A stretch of DNA of 64,000 nucleotides from Glomus cerebriforme (lineage: Eukaryota > Glomeromycota > Glomeromycetes > Glomerales > Glomeraceae), in assembly GCA_003550305.1 (NCBI GenBank), contig QKYT01000044.1:205260-269259 (forward strand), read 5' to 3'. Shown in pieces: positions 44,901 to 55,870 of this stretch. Position numbers and translations under genes: made by a program. Numbering within the stretch: position 1 is the first letter of the stretch; each line of letters opens with the position of its first letter. The notes below the pieces were generated by a model, which was given only the letters and a program-made list of their open reading frames with translations, did not search any database and was not told the origin of the DNA.

Positions 44901-45919
44901 CCCAAATGCAGTTGCAAATTTAAGATATCAATATAGAATGAATGAAGACATTATGAATTTGTCTAATTCGATCATTTATGATAGTAATATGCTTAGTGGG
45001 TCAATGATTACAGCCCAAACACTCTTATACATTCCTAAGTGGAACGAAGATTTTCTTTCCCAATTCCATGACCCAGATTATTATTGCTGCCACGAAAGTT
45101 GTTGGTTAAAGGATGTAATTGATCCGAAAAGACCATTAATTATGGTTAATACGGATAATCTTCTTACCAAAGAATATGCATCAAAAGGAAAATATCAAAA
45201 TGACATGGAAGTTATACTTGTCGAACATAGTGTCAAAGCTTTATTAGCGGGAGGTGTATCTGCTAAGGAAATTGGTATCATAACTCCATTTCGTTCCCAA
45301 TTAAAGCACATTGCACACAAATTTAAAGGTTACAATGAATTGGAAATTTCGACAATTGATCGTTTTCAGGGAAGGGAGAAACAAGTCATTGTTTTATCAT
45401 TGGTGAGATCGAATTCTGATCTAAAGGTAAATGTGATAATTTCTTTAATATTCTTTATTTTATTTCAGAAATGTCATTTAACACTAAATTTATATAAATG
45501 AATAAGGTTGGAAACCTGCTTGAAGATTATCGACGAATAAATGTTGCAATAACTCGTGCTAAATTCAAATTGATCATTGTTGGTAGTAAATCTACATTGT
45601 GGGCATCATCAATATTACGAAATATGATATATTATTTTGAAAAGAACAATTTGGTAAATTTTTAGCAATTTCACATTCATTTGTTATATGTATAGATTTA
45701 TAATAATTTTTTATTTAGATATATCAATTATCTAATAACGGGTCCCCATATTGGCATGATGTTCCATCATTCATTGAATCAAGCAATATTAAAGAGCTTA
45801 AAGATTATACTGAAGTTAACGAAAAAGAAAATCAAGTTTCAAAAACAAAAGGTTATAAATCAATATTTGTCGAAACTATTCTAAAGAGAAATACCGTTTT
45901 AAGAGATTTCGTTAATTAA
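41935..45919 (+). CDS. DNA2: DNA replication nuclease-helicase Dna2
   Basis: Seven exons, 1175 aa: 41935-42261, 42360-42444, 42520-44241, 44307-44619, 44694-45426, 45507-45653, 45719-45919. It cleaves 5' flaps in Okazaki-fragment maturation and resects double-strand breaks. The RecB-like nuclease has VFGLKGVLDASVEVK and the PLEIKTAW catalytic strand. The iron-sulfur cysteines are visible as the first Cys in EAYGCMRRA and the cluster HVCGKCNIRSAC. The SF1 helicase has Walker A GMPGTGKT (about 720-727), YTHSAVDNVL, the Walker B IIDEATQ, GDHNQLQPLV, and motifs V/VI (TIDRFQGREKQVIVLSLVRS, RRINVAITRAK). The N-terminal 110 residues are Lys/Asn-rich and probably carry protein-binding and nuclear signals. 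All domain motifs are intact. Confidence 0.93.
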
Positions 45920-46272
45920 TAATACTCGAATTTCATTTATTAATTTCTATAACTTAATAATTAATAAGCGCAATAAAAAGTATTTCAAATTCGATAAATT
46001 TCTATGTACAAATATCTTATTTGGAATTTCATCTAAATTTATTAATTAAGCTCTTGAGCAATTATTAATAATGATTATTACTGTTAAAAAATAAATTTCT
46101 ACCAATTTTATGCTTCCCAAAAAAAAAGATGATTTTTTTTTTAATTACTTCTAATTAACACATGAACGTCACATGCTTTATTGCTATGTACAAATTATAT
46201 ATACATTGAATAGCTCTATTAATATATAATACTATCCATTGCACTATCAATTGTTCAATACCATTTTATCAT
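45920..46272. other. Convergent 3' region between DNA2 and KDM5
   Basis: 353 bases of A/T-rich DNA between two convergent stops, presumably both 3' untranslated regions. No gene or structured element seen. Confidence 0.6.
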
Positions 46273-49200
46273 TTATTTTCTTCTTTTCCTTTTTTCTACT
46301 GATTCTGTTACATACTTTCGTTTTCTTGATTCAATGTCATCTTCAGTATATTGACTTAGACCAGTATCTTGTACGTGTTTTATTGAATTGACTTCGATAT
46401 TTCCAAAAACTCTACTTGAATTAGCATCAATATCTTCTATATGGTCAACATCATCATCGACTTGTTTTCTAAGAAAGACAATGTCTTCAATGTCATCTTC
46501 GGAACCATCTCTAAATTCAACGGAACCATCCAAAGGAACTCCAAATCCCAATCCAACTCCTATTCGAATTGAATTTATATCATCCCCACTGACCATTCTT
46601 TTCAATTCCGCATTCACTTCAGTAACGAAACTTGCACTTATACATGGGAGGTTAATACGGAGGTTCACAGCTTCATTCGCTAGTGTTTCAAGTCGTTTCA
46701 CGTTTTCATCTATTTTAATTCGTGCCGTTCTTGGTGCACGACACATAGCACAATACCAGTGCTCATAATTTAGAGTATCTTCGGCTTTCATGCTAATACA
46801 CTCACAATGATACCTAATAAGAGAATATATACATTTATTAATAAAAATCATATATATATATATATTTATTTATTAATAAGAGAGCAGCATATTTACCAAG
46901 CATCGCATTTATCACAGCATATCATTTTACCACCATAATCTTCACCGCGGCAGAAGCAAAAATAATTTTTTCTATCATTACCGGCTTGATAAACAACCTT
47001 AAGCCTGCAATCCCAACGATATAAAAAGTCGGTAATGTCGAATTCATTCAGTGACACGTCTTGATAGTCATTCGGCCAGATGTTTCTCGCTGTTTCATAC
47101 GCAATGAGAGTTAAATTATTTTCCCAGTTCGCGGCATCGTCAACTATACTTTCCATATCTCCTAGAGGAAGACCGAACCTATATGTACGGTTTATTTCGA
47201 CAATAGGCGCAAGTTGTTCCAATGCTAGAGTGTTTACTTTATTAACATGTTTGATGAGCGCTTTATATCGGTCTTTACGTAATTGCATCAAATCTTTAAC
47301 ACGTTGCGCCAAACTTTTTAAATGGCGGTCGGAATATCGCACCCTAAGATAATAACATGGACTTTCACAGCTACAGATAGCTGTGTAAATTGCACATGCG
47401 CATTCCAAGCACAAAACCTTTTTTGTGCAATTGAATTGTAAGGCTGATAATCCAGTCCAGCTCCTACAAATCGCGCATAGTGTTTCGTCGTCTTTTGGAT
47501 CGGTCAAATCATAAGTAGCCTCCGGAAGACGCAACCGGGAGGTAACTTCGTCACGTCGCCGAAGCTCGTTCTGGCAGACTTCGATCAAGGATTCCTTCAA
47601 TCTATAAAGATAAAATATTTATTAGAAATAAAACTTCTAATCATACCATACTTATTAATAAATACATACCGACTTAGAACCTTAAAATTATTTATTTTCT
47701 TTAGACCGATATCTACCAGTAGCTTTTCGTGAGAAAAAACTGGGTCTCGCCTGATTTTCTTATAATAATTTACGGACTTTTGTCCAAAATCTACCCAATC
47801 GGGTAACGCGAAATTAACAGCCTCATTGAAGTTTAACTATTTTGAAAATCATACAATGAGTAAAAAATCAACAAAAATGTGTATATCCTTATACATTACT
47901 TACACCGTGATTGAATCCCGCATGATAAGCTTGCGGGAATGTTATCACGAATTGATTTGGTCTTTGATCAAGTGCAAAAACTTCAACATTCTCGCCTGTG
48001 AGCGCCTTAGGATTCAAAATCGTCGTCAGTTGACTCAACAAATCTGGTTGATTCTGGAAGAGCTCTGGTAAGAGCCTTCCAGCCGCGGCCTCGAATTTCG
48101 CAGCATTTGCTGCTGGGACGCCGTACCACGTCTTCGTTTCGCCCCAATGCATATAATTGATACTATATGTATAGTGATCTTCGACATGCCAACAGAAAGC
48201 GCTAAACATCATGCCGACATATAGCCAAGGAATCATCATCCCAGGTATTGCTGGCCTGATGTGGCTCAAAAGAGATCCCGGAAGCTTTGGAAAGTTTCGC
48301 AAGTTCCAAGGGTCTCTGCCATAGGGATCTGAACCATGGGCCTTAGAGCACGGAAATCCACTTTATTATACAACATGTATGAGATATTAATTACTTATTG
48401 TAATTCCGAAATCAAAGAAATATATACATTAAGTGATATCATTAAGTGATATTATTACCTTCCATATTCGATAGAACTATTATCTGCTCCATATAGGATT
48501 TCTGTATCATGATCAGCGGACATTGCCAACCGCCAGAATTCACTTTCAACATGATCTTCGATAGTGGTTCCTTGTGGAACAGGACGCTTTTTAAGGTACC
48601 TTTGTTGAAAATCATCAGCGATTTGTTGGAAGGCCTTTAACGTATATGTTTCACTAGGATCAAAACCAAATTTGGTTCCATATAAAAATAAGCATTTCGG
48701 GCAATGCCAGTTAGCTTCGGAATGAATTTGGGAGCGTTTAATTTGGAGACATTTCGCATGAAATGCTTTTTGGCAGTCTCCCTCGCATATCAATGGATCA
48801 CTCTTAATAATATTTCCGCATTCACCACAAATATCTTCATCGACATCCATGTGATCAGGACCAGGTTCAGAATCGTTTTGTAAATTAATTGATCGGCCCT
48901 CCCTACATTCTGCCTTAACATCGGCAATATACGTTTCATAAGGCTCGATTATTTCCTGATACTTTTCTTTGATGGTTTTGGAAAGCGAAGTACACTTTGC
49001 TGAATAACCATCTGGCCTAATTGCTCTTGCAACTTCAGCCCATTGTTTTTTGTTCGAAATCTATTTGTTATAAAAAATTAACAAAGTCAGTATAATTGTA
49101 AATGCAAAAGATAATGTTGTAAATAATATAACATATACTTCTTCTGGTCCGCCTTTCTCTTCAACAACTTTAGCAAGAAGATGTAGATCAATAGGAGTTC

Positions 49201-50340
49201 GGTCTACTAATGGTGGCTTCACAAAGTTCTTCTTTCCTTGCTGAGCATGGAACATCTGTAATTGTTGCAAGTAATTTAACTTGACTCGAGTTTGACCTTC
49301 CATTGTATTAACTGTTTGTTTTCTGGTATTAAACTTAAATTCCTTTATACGAAAGAAAATTTACATATTGAATCATTGCTAATTTACAGTATAAAAAAAC
49401 ACACGTAAAAATTAAAAAAACTTACTTCCGTATTCAGCACGAAAGAAGGTTTCCATCCTTCGGGAGGAATTATTTTTATAATACCATAACGATGACCTAC
49501 AGACGCGATGCTTTCAATATATGCGTAAGGATCCTTAAATTCTTCAGGAGTGGGATAAAGTATAGGAGCCTCAGGAATATTCGTAATTCGCGATTCTTTA
49601 GGCGGGTCTTTATACTGATATTCAGTTCGAACAGTCGTAAAGTCAAACGGTTCGCTGATAATAGGCTCAACTTCCTTTAATCTAATTGTCTCTTTTTCCA
49701 CAGAATCCGGTATTAACCCGGAATTTTTACCGGATTCTACGGGAGGTTTTGCAACCGCAGTCGATTGTGAAGTAGTAGTTGACATACGTGACCCTTGTAT
49801 CCGCGAAAGTAATATTGAGTTTGAGTTAGTAGCCGAAATGGGCTTTGAATCCTGTGAAATTGTTTGCATACGAGACTCTTGCATGCGTGTTTGTTCTGAA
49901 CTTGTTAACAAAGTGGGATTTGAAGTCTGTGAAATGGTTTGTACACGAGTACATTGCATGCGTGTTTGTCCTGTTAAGCCCGTTGATGAAGCATGCGAAA
50001 TGGTTTGCATGCGAGACTCATGCATTCGCGAATTTGTTGTTGAGTTCAATATTTTTAAACTTGAATGTTGTAAATTAGGTTGCATACGAGACTCTTGTTT
50101 TCGTGAATGTAAAGTTGAACTCATTAAAGTGGATTTAGAAGCCTGCGAGTTATTTTGAATACAAGACCCTTGCTTTTGTAAATGTGAGTTTGAGCTCGTT
50201 ATGGTGAATTTTAATTCTTGTGAGTTTAAGTTAATAATAGTCTTTCGTGACTGGGTGTTAGTTTTCTGCACTCTTGTAAAAGAGGAGTTAATATTTTTGT
50301 TCGTTGGTTGTGGTTTACTACCCGCTCTTGTTTTAACCAT
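46273..50340 (-). CDS. KDM5: KDM5/JARID1-type histone H3K4 demethylase
   Basis: Seven exons, 1196 aa: 49426-50340, 49139-49342, 48459-49060, 47904-48360, 47670-47836, 46897-47601, 46273-46813. Domains run in the standard KDM5 order. JmjN comes first (about 255-305, PILYPTPEEFKDPYAYIESI), then ARID (about 310-415). PHD1 (about 450-505) has CGECGN, CEGDC and CPKC. The JmjC core (about 575-730) has intact iron ligands in FCWHVEDHYTYS and AYHAGFNHG. Next is the C5HC2 zinc finger (LCAICRSW, CTKKVLCLECAC), and last PHD2 (FCFCRGEDYGGKMICCDKCD to WYCAMC). It removes methyl groups from H3K4 to repress transcription. The first 250 residues, before JmjN, are a basic disordered extension made largely of degenerate repeats. 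The C terminus ends in a KRKRRK nuclear signal. Confidence 0.93.
49770..50200 (-). repeat. Degenerate coding tandem repeat in the KDM5 N terminus
   Basis: About six units of roughly 24-30 codons share the pattern SR(M/K)QESRMQT-SQ-S, with DNA words like GCATACGAGACTCTTGCATGCG recurring at 49867, 49935, 50004 and 50083. They lie within the KDM5 exon 1. Units are clearly related in both DNA and protein, so the array arose by tandem duplication within the gene. Confidence 0.75.
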
Positions 50341-52214
50341 TTTGAATGAATGTTAAAAGTCGCTTTAAGAATGTTAAAAAACAATGAAAAATTTTGGGGT
50401 TTACAACCAAACCTAGGAGAAGAATGAAAAAAAAAATTTGGGAGAAACAAAATTCTTTTTTATTACTTCGGGGAGATGTGAGATAAACGGATGATAAAAT
50501 ACTACACTAAAAAATTCTTCGATAGAAATCACACGCCAAGCCACAATCATCCGATTCTCTTCCATTTTTATAATCTTCATTTTCTTAGAAGCGTTACACA
50601 ATTATAAGTAAAGAGTATAGATAACATTCGCGAATATTCCTTGATTTGCCGCAGCACTAAATCATGTTTTTTTCCTCGATTTTTATATTAATCTTTTCTT
50701 TTGAAAGATGAACGAAGTATTATTTTATGATTTTGTTTTATAATTAAATTTAAAATTATTAAGGAAATCTCAAAATTGTTACGTCATAAAATTTTTATCA
50801 CTCGCGCACAGGATTTTGGGGTTCAAACTTCAAATTGGCAATGATTAATGGATACAATGTACACAATATATTTTCGACTAATCTAAAAACCAGTTTTTTT
50901 AAGCACAATTTTTTTGCGTTAATATATATACGGTATATAGAGTATTGGTATTGGTCAGATTATTAGTAACTAACTGACTATGCGATATCGAAAACCCGAT
51001 ATTTTACCATATGTTTGATCCTGCATACTCCTAAATCCTAATGACTGACATAATAACAAAGTTATTGGTTGGAGATATCGGTCGATTTTTTTTTTTTTGA
51101 CTTTGTATCTCAATTATCTTTATTTATTTATTTCAGGAAGAGATCTAAACTATAAGTAGCTTTTCAATTATTGTTTCTTCTTTCCTAAATGAGTTTAAGG
51201 TCATGTGATATGTTATATGCCGATCAGCAGTTTAGAATCAAATAATAAATTGCATGAAAAACTAAATACTGTAAACTAACTAGCAAAGGCAAAATTTTAA
51301 AGTGTTATAAATATAATTTGTATCTTCGCTTATATTTTGACAAAAATAATAAACTTATTTTCTTATTCTGCTTCTAATTAAATTTAGCTCAAACTTTTAA
51401 AAACTCAATAATTCTAACAAAAAAAAAAGTACTGAAAAATGGAATTCTTAAGCATAAACAAAGTTCTAATAAGAATTAAGAGTTGGTATGCAATTTAAAT
51501 AGTAAAATAACCAAACAAACTTATTTTTATAAAGTAATTTATATTAAGAAGTTTGTTTTTTTATTAAAAAGTGTATTCTCTTAGTTAAAAAGTATTTAAA
51601 AGTAAAGAATTAAAAAATTAGCAAAAAAGGTTATTTAATTTTAGTACTGTATAATATATATATATATATATATAAATTTGAATCTTTCAAGTATAATATT
51701 AATTAATACTTTGAAAATTGCTAAATGTAATCGTCACCGAACTTAAAATTTTTTAATAGTAAAATCCTTATTTGTCATCCTTATTCGACACTGGTGACAA
51801 TCATCACTGGTGATATTTAGCAAAACAGTTAAGCAAATAGGATCTTATATTTACCAAATAGCTAAATATAAAATATTTAAATATTTTAACAGTTTACTTC
51901 AAAACATTCTATACAAGTAAGGTATTATTAGTTAGTATTAATCTTATTTAAACATACTGTTTTATTAAGAATCTATTTTTTGATTAGAAATGATGAAAAC
52001 CCTTCATTTCTGTTAGTTTACTAATAAATTTTGACTAATTAAAATAATTAATAAAGATTTATTAAATGAAAGCTAATGAAATTTACTTTTAATTAAAGTA
52101 GTAAAATTATTTCAGTATACTAATTATACTCTTCTAAAAACATAACACATTAAATTCTATATCTTTACTTAAAATATAATATCCAAATTTCAAGAAATAT
52201 TTTTTTCAAATAAT
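50341..52214. other. 1.87-kb intergenic region, AT-rich
   Basis: No supportable gene. The first 300 bases hold the KDM5 promoter. A (TA)n run lies at about 51652-51674 and an imperfect 106-bp inverted-repeat segment at 51718-51823. The minus-strand open frames at 50226-50601 overlap the promoter and have no motif. Confidence 0.5.
51718..51823. repeat. Possible 106-bp inverted-repeat relic
   Basis: It starts TTGCTAAATGTAATCGTCACC and its reversed end reads TTGCTAAATATCACCAGTG. The first nine bases match exactly and the rest are looser. No clear target duplication is visible, so this may be an old MITE or chance in AT-rich DNA. Confidence 0.3.
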
Positions 52215-53310
52215 TTACTTTCGTTTTTTGGATATGATCTTTTTCTTATTAATACCTCCACTATGTTTCTTTAATCCATTACTATTTCTGTTATTTTGTA
52301 CATGTTTAATTTCTTTAGAACTTAAAATTAACATACCATTTTTAACTTTACCTATACCCATACCAATACCTTTATCTCGTGTTTGTTGTGACTTTGATGA
52401 TGATGATGATGCGGCCCATTTATGCTTTATTGACTGATGATAAAGTCCGAGATTTTTTGCCTTCATAAATAGGAAGAAAGTATTAATTACATGATTAGAA
52501 TGTATTTAGGAAATAGTCAGACTAGTTAAATTACTTACTTCCTCAAGATTTTTTTGCTCTCTTTCTTTACGTTTTGACTGAATTTCTAAAGATATTGGCG
52601 TTGGAATTTTCATACCTTTCTTTGGCTGTTTATTTAATAAAATAAGTTATGTTTATTGAGAATTGGGGAAACTTTAAAGTGAATAACTAACTTACTTTTG
52701 CACCTAATTCAAACATTTTTTGTTCATTATATTTCCTACGATCTTTTCCTGTTAATTGTTCAGTAGCTAACGGAAAAATTGGTACAGTTTTTTATATTTT
52801 TCTAAAAACAAAGAAAAAAAAGAAAAAGAAAAAGAAAGAAAAATCAATTACTTACTATATTTTTCCAATAATTTTGTTGTTTTTAATAATTCTTCTAATT
52901 CTTTATCATTCTTTTTATTTATCCTATATTATATTAATAAATATAATTAATACATTATAAATAATTTTTAATTACTAAAAATAAAAAAATTTTGAAGAAA
53001 CGAACTTACTCCTCTTCTGCTGTTACATTTTTAGATAATGACATTTGAGGTTTTTCATTCACTTTAGAAATTTTGTGTGACTAATTTGTAAATGTTTAAA
53101 TTCATTTAATCAATTTAAAACAAAAAGTCAACTTGAAAGAAATTGAATAAAAGAATGTTGACAAACCATAAATGACTTCCATTCAATAACATTTGAACTG
53201 CTTTTATTTAAACATTTACTAAATGAACGATCATTAAACACTATAACTTCTGGCTCTTTTTTCGGTGCTGATGTAGCAGCATTAGTGAAAGCGTTCGTGG
53301 TTTTTGCCAT
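52215..53310 (-). CDS. DUF4602 / C1orf131-like nucleolar protein
   Basis: Six exons, 228 aa: 53167-53310, 53010-53080, 52856-52923, 52696-52766, 52539-52625, 52215-52460. The diagnostic stretch is GKDRRKYNEQKMFELGAK followed by PKKGMKIPTPISLEIQ and KRKEREQKNLEE. It matches the C-terminal DUF4602 core of human C1orf131, a component of the small-subunit processome in ribosome assembly. The protein is Lys-rich throughout with a basic tail (KKKIISKKRK), as expected for a nucleolar RNA-binding factor. The N-terminal 70 residues are poorly conserved in the family. It is divergent from the 460-aa hypothetical gene. Confidence 0.68.
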
Positions 53311-53902
53311 TGATTATTAAATTTTAAAAAATATCAAAATCTTATTTGCACGTTTTTTGACGTATATTAGTGTTGTACAAATCTTAACCAAGACCTGGTG
53401 AGTGGTGATCGCCTGATCGGTCGAAGCTGGGTATTTGTTTTCGTGTATTATTTTATTTATTTACCTTTTTTTTTTTTTGAAAAATTCGAGGATTTTAGTT
53501 ACAAAAATAGCTTTGACAATAACAGATAATGGATGCAAGTTATATATCATATAATCAAGTATTACATTACTTAGATATATATACATCCTTCGTATAAGTA
53601 TTTCGTGTAACAGAATTCACCGGAAAAACTTCAAAGATATGTACAACGATCATTTGCCCAAACAAGAAACAAAAACCAACAATGATCATAAACTAATTAT
53701 ACGCAGTTTTTTTTGTGTGTTAATAATGTTTTTTTTTCTTTTGTTATTGCATAAAACCGAATCTGTATAAATTTAGTGTTGTGCAACAGAAACTTTTACA
53801 CAACATTTTGTGAAACATACATTCGCTTATTTATTTAACTAGCCCTTTTAAACTTTCAAATCTTTTACTGTATAAATTCTTTCTTTAATAAGATAAAAAA
53901 CA
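53311..53902. other. Divergent intergenic region, 592 bp
   Basis: It separates the DUF4602 gene (minus) and the next gene (plus). A compact GC-richer patch at about 53385-53430 (CCTGGTGAGTGGTGATCGCC) stands out, but it does not fold as a tRNA or match 5S RNA by eye. The right half is T-rich leader. Confidence 0.45.
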
Positions 53903-55285
53903 ATGAATATTTCTCAAGCAAGCTCCAACCATCAAATAAGAGCAGAAAATTCCAGATACAGAGAACCATGGGTTGTACCAAAGTCCTTTTCGGTGACTAG
54001 CGAAGAAGAACCAATTTTTCTTGTAAATAAAGAAATTGGACGTCACAAACAAGTCTCACAGCCATTCTCATCAACACCAAGGAATGTAGAAGAAACTTTA
54101 GCGTTATCTGCGTGGGAAGATAGTATGGAAGATTCAAAGTCTGATACAAGAGAAGAAAATTTCATGGATAAAAATTCAATTAAAAGTTATTCATCTGTTA
54201 AAAATAATACAGTCAACAATTATGATGATGATACAGCCTCGGTGATAACTTGTTCAACAACAACAACAACTACTACTAGTACATCAGATCTTCCTTCTGT
54301 AGTGCATGTTACTATAGCTGACTTGATAAAAATTCAAGAAAGACGTAAATCCATGCAAGATAATATTAATAATTATAATATGACCACTGATACAACATCA
54401 GTTATTAATAAAGAAAAACAAAGATTAGTAAATTTTGAAGATGAAATTATAGAATCACCAGGAAGACCATTAAAGAATTCGGTGGACTTATCTTCACAAT
54501 CAATCATTTCAAATGATTCGAGTACAGTTAAAGATAATAATTCATCACATCAGGAGGAGATTTCAGAATTTTCAATTACTCCATCATTAGGTTTATCAAG
54601 AGTAACAAGACAAGAATTTGAAAATGCTAAAATTGATAAACAAAAAGCTCTTCGTGCATGGGTAAAATTTTTATGGCCACAACCAAGACTTCCTGATCGG
54701 AGACAATTGACATATGGATTAACTTCAAGTTCTTTATCAAAAAGAAATCTAAATCCACTAACGATTGGAATCATTGTTCCAAAATCTCAAATGATACAAA
54801 CAGCTATCATAAAAGGAACAAAACATAAAAAGAATGAAATTGGAAAAAATGGGCAAATAAAATTTTCGGGTGAACCCGATTTAATTAAAGGAATTTATGA
54901 TCCGAGAGAATATATACTTTTGCATTGTCCTACTTATCATAATCCACCTTATCATAACGGTGATCCGAGAATTCCTTGGACCGAACATTTCTTACTTAAT
55001 AAAGTATTACCTAGATTAGCAGAAGAAGCTACAAGAATACAAAATGAAGTTGGTTTGTACTTAACAGTCAAGGAAACATTGTTAAGAGGATTGGAACATT
55101 ATCCTTTATATGGATGTAGATATTGCCCAGAACATCATACTAGATATTTCAATTATGTCAAAATCCGTGAACATTTAAAGTATAAGCATTCGAAAAACCA
55201 AATAAATGATGAAGAAATGATCAAGATTATCCTAAGAGAATATATTTCAGCGTTTTACAAAAATAATTTACCTCCAAAGATTTAG
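53903..55285 (+). CDS. Hypothetical 460-aa protein with zinc-finger-like C terminus
   Basis: Single exon. I recognise no family. Residues 1-235 are Ser/Thr/Asn-rich and probably disordered, with short repeats such as the Thr/Ser run near 118-125. The last 215 residues look folded: KALRAWVKFLWPQPRLPDRR, YDPREYILLHCPTYHNPPYH, WTEHFLLNKVLPRLAEEATR. They end in a C2H2-like motif (CRYCPEHHTRYFNYVKIREH followed by LKYKH). The start is the first Met after a T-rich leader and the coding composition begins there. A DNA- or RNA-binding role is possible from the finger, but that is inference. Confidence 0.7.
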   Translation: MNISQASSNHQIRAENSRYREPWVVPKSFSVTSEEEPIFLVNKEIGRHKQVSQPFSSTPRNVEETLALSAWEDSMEDSKSDTREENFMDKNSIKSYSSVKNNTVNNYDDDTASVITCSTTTTTTTSTSDLPSVVHVTIADLIKIQERRKSMQDNINNYNMTTDTTSVINKEKQRLVNFEDEIIESPGRPLKNSVDLSSQSIISNDSSTVKDNNSSHQEEISEFSITPSLGLSRVTRQEFENAKIDKQKALRAWVKFLWPQPRLPDRRQLTYGLTSSSLSKRNLNPLTIGIIVPKSQMIQTAIIKGTKHKKNEIGKNGQIKFSGEPDLIKGIYDPREYILLHCPTYHNPPYHNGDPRIPWTEHFLLNKVLPRLAEEATRIQNEVGLYLTVKETLLRGLEHYPLYGCRYCPEHHTRYFNYVKIREHLKYKHSKNQINDEEMIKIILREYISAFYKNNLPPKI

Positions 55286-55870
55286 TTTATTTATATTTTT
55301 AGGTTTAAAAGTATTATTATCGTCTAAGTATCTTTTAAATTAAGGACAATTAAGTATGTTGTTTATTTATTATATATTAAAGAAAAATCTCATGGAATAA
55401 AACCTCTATAAAATTCACTTGTTTGATATATGAATCATTTTGAATATATTACATAGATCTTCTGAGTGATAAATCTATCAACCCTAACATGTTTACATGT
55501 GTACTCATGAATTTCCAATCGAGTTCCAGCTCTTAATATTAAATTCGGTGTATTTAATATTTATAAAATAGCACGAAATAATTTTAATAGTTTCGATAGC
55601 TTTAAGGATAACATTACAAGAAATGAGATTTACCATTTGTACCGTGACCTTTAAACATTACAGCGGTCCACTGAATCTGCAAATTTGAAGAAATGAACGT
55701 TACTGCTCCTATAGGCGTTTTTTATAGTTTAAACATACAGTGAGGGATCTGCGAAGTACAGATTATTCCAAATTTGTAATTAATCACATTTTTCATATGA
55801 TTAATTATCTGTTATAGTATATACGTATTTCCCAATGTTTTAATGAACATTCTGATTTTTTCTTTCTACA
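55286..55870. other. Intergenic region upstream of the SNAP-like gene
   Basis: 585 bases without a gene, moderately AT-rich. It should contain the 3' end of the 460-aa gene and the promoter of the SNAP-like gene. No structured element was recognised. Confidence 0.5.

Noticed and set aside
46388..47352. Plus-strand open frames opposite KDM5
   Set aside because: They mirror well-supported KDM5 exons and have no independent motif.
53385..53432. tRNA or 5S RNA gene
   Set aside because: No cloverleaf or acceptor stem could be paired by eye, and the resemblance to the 5S 3' half is too weak.
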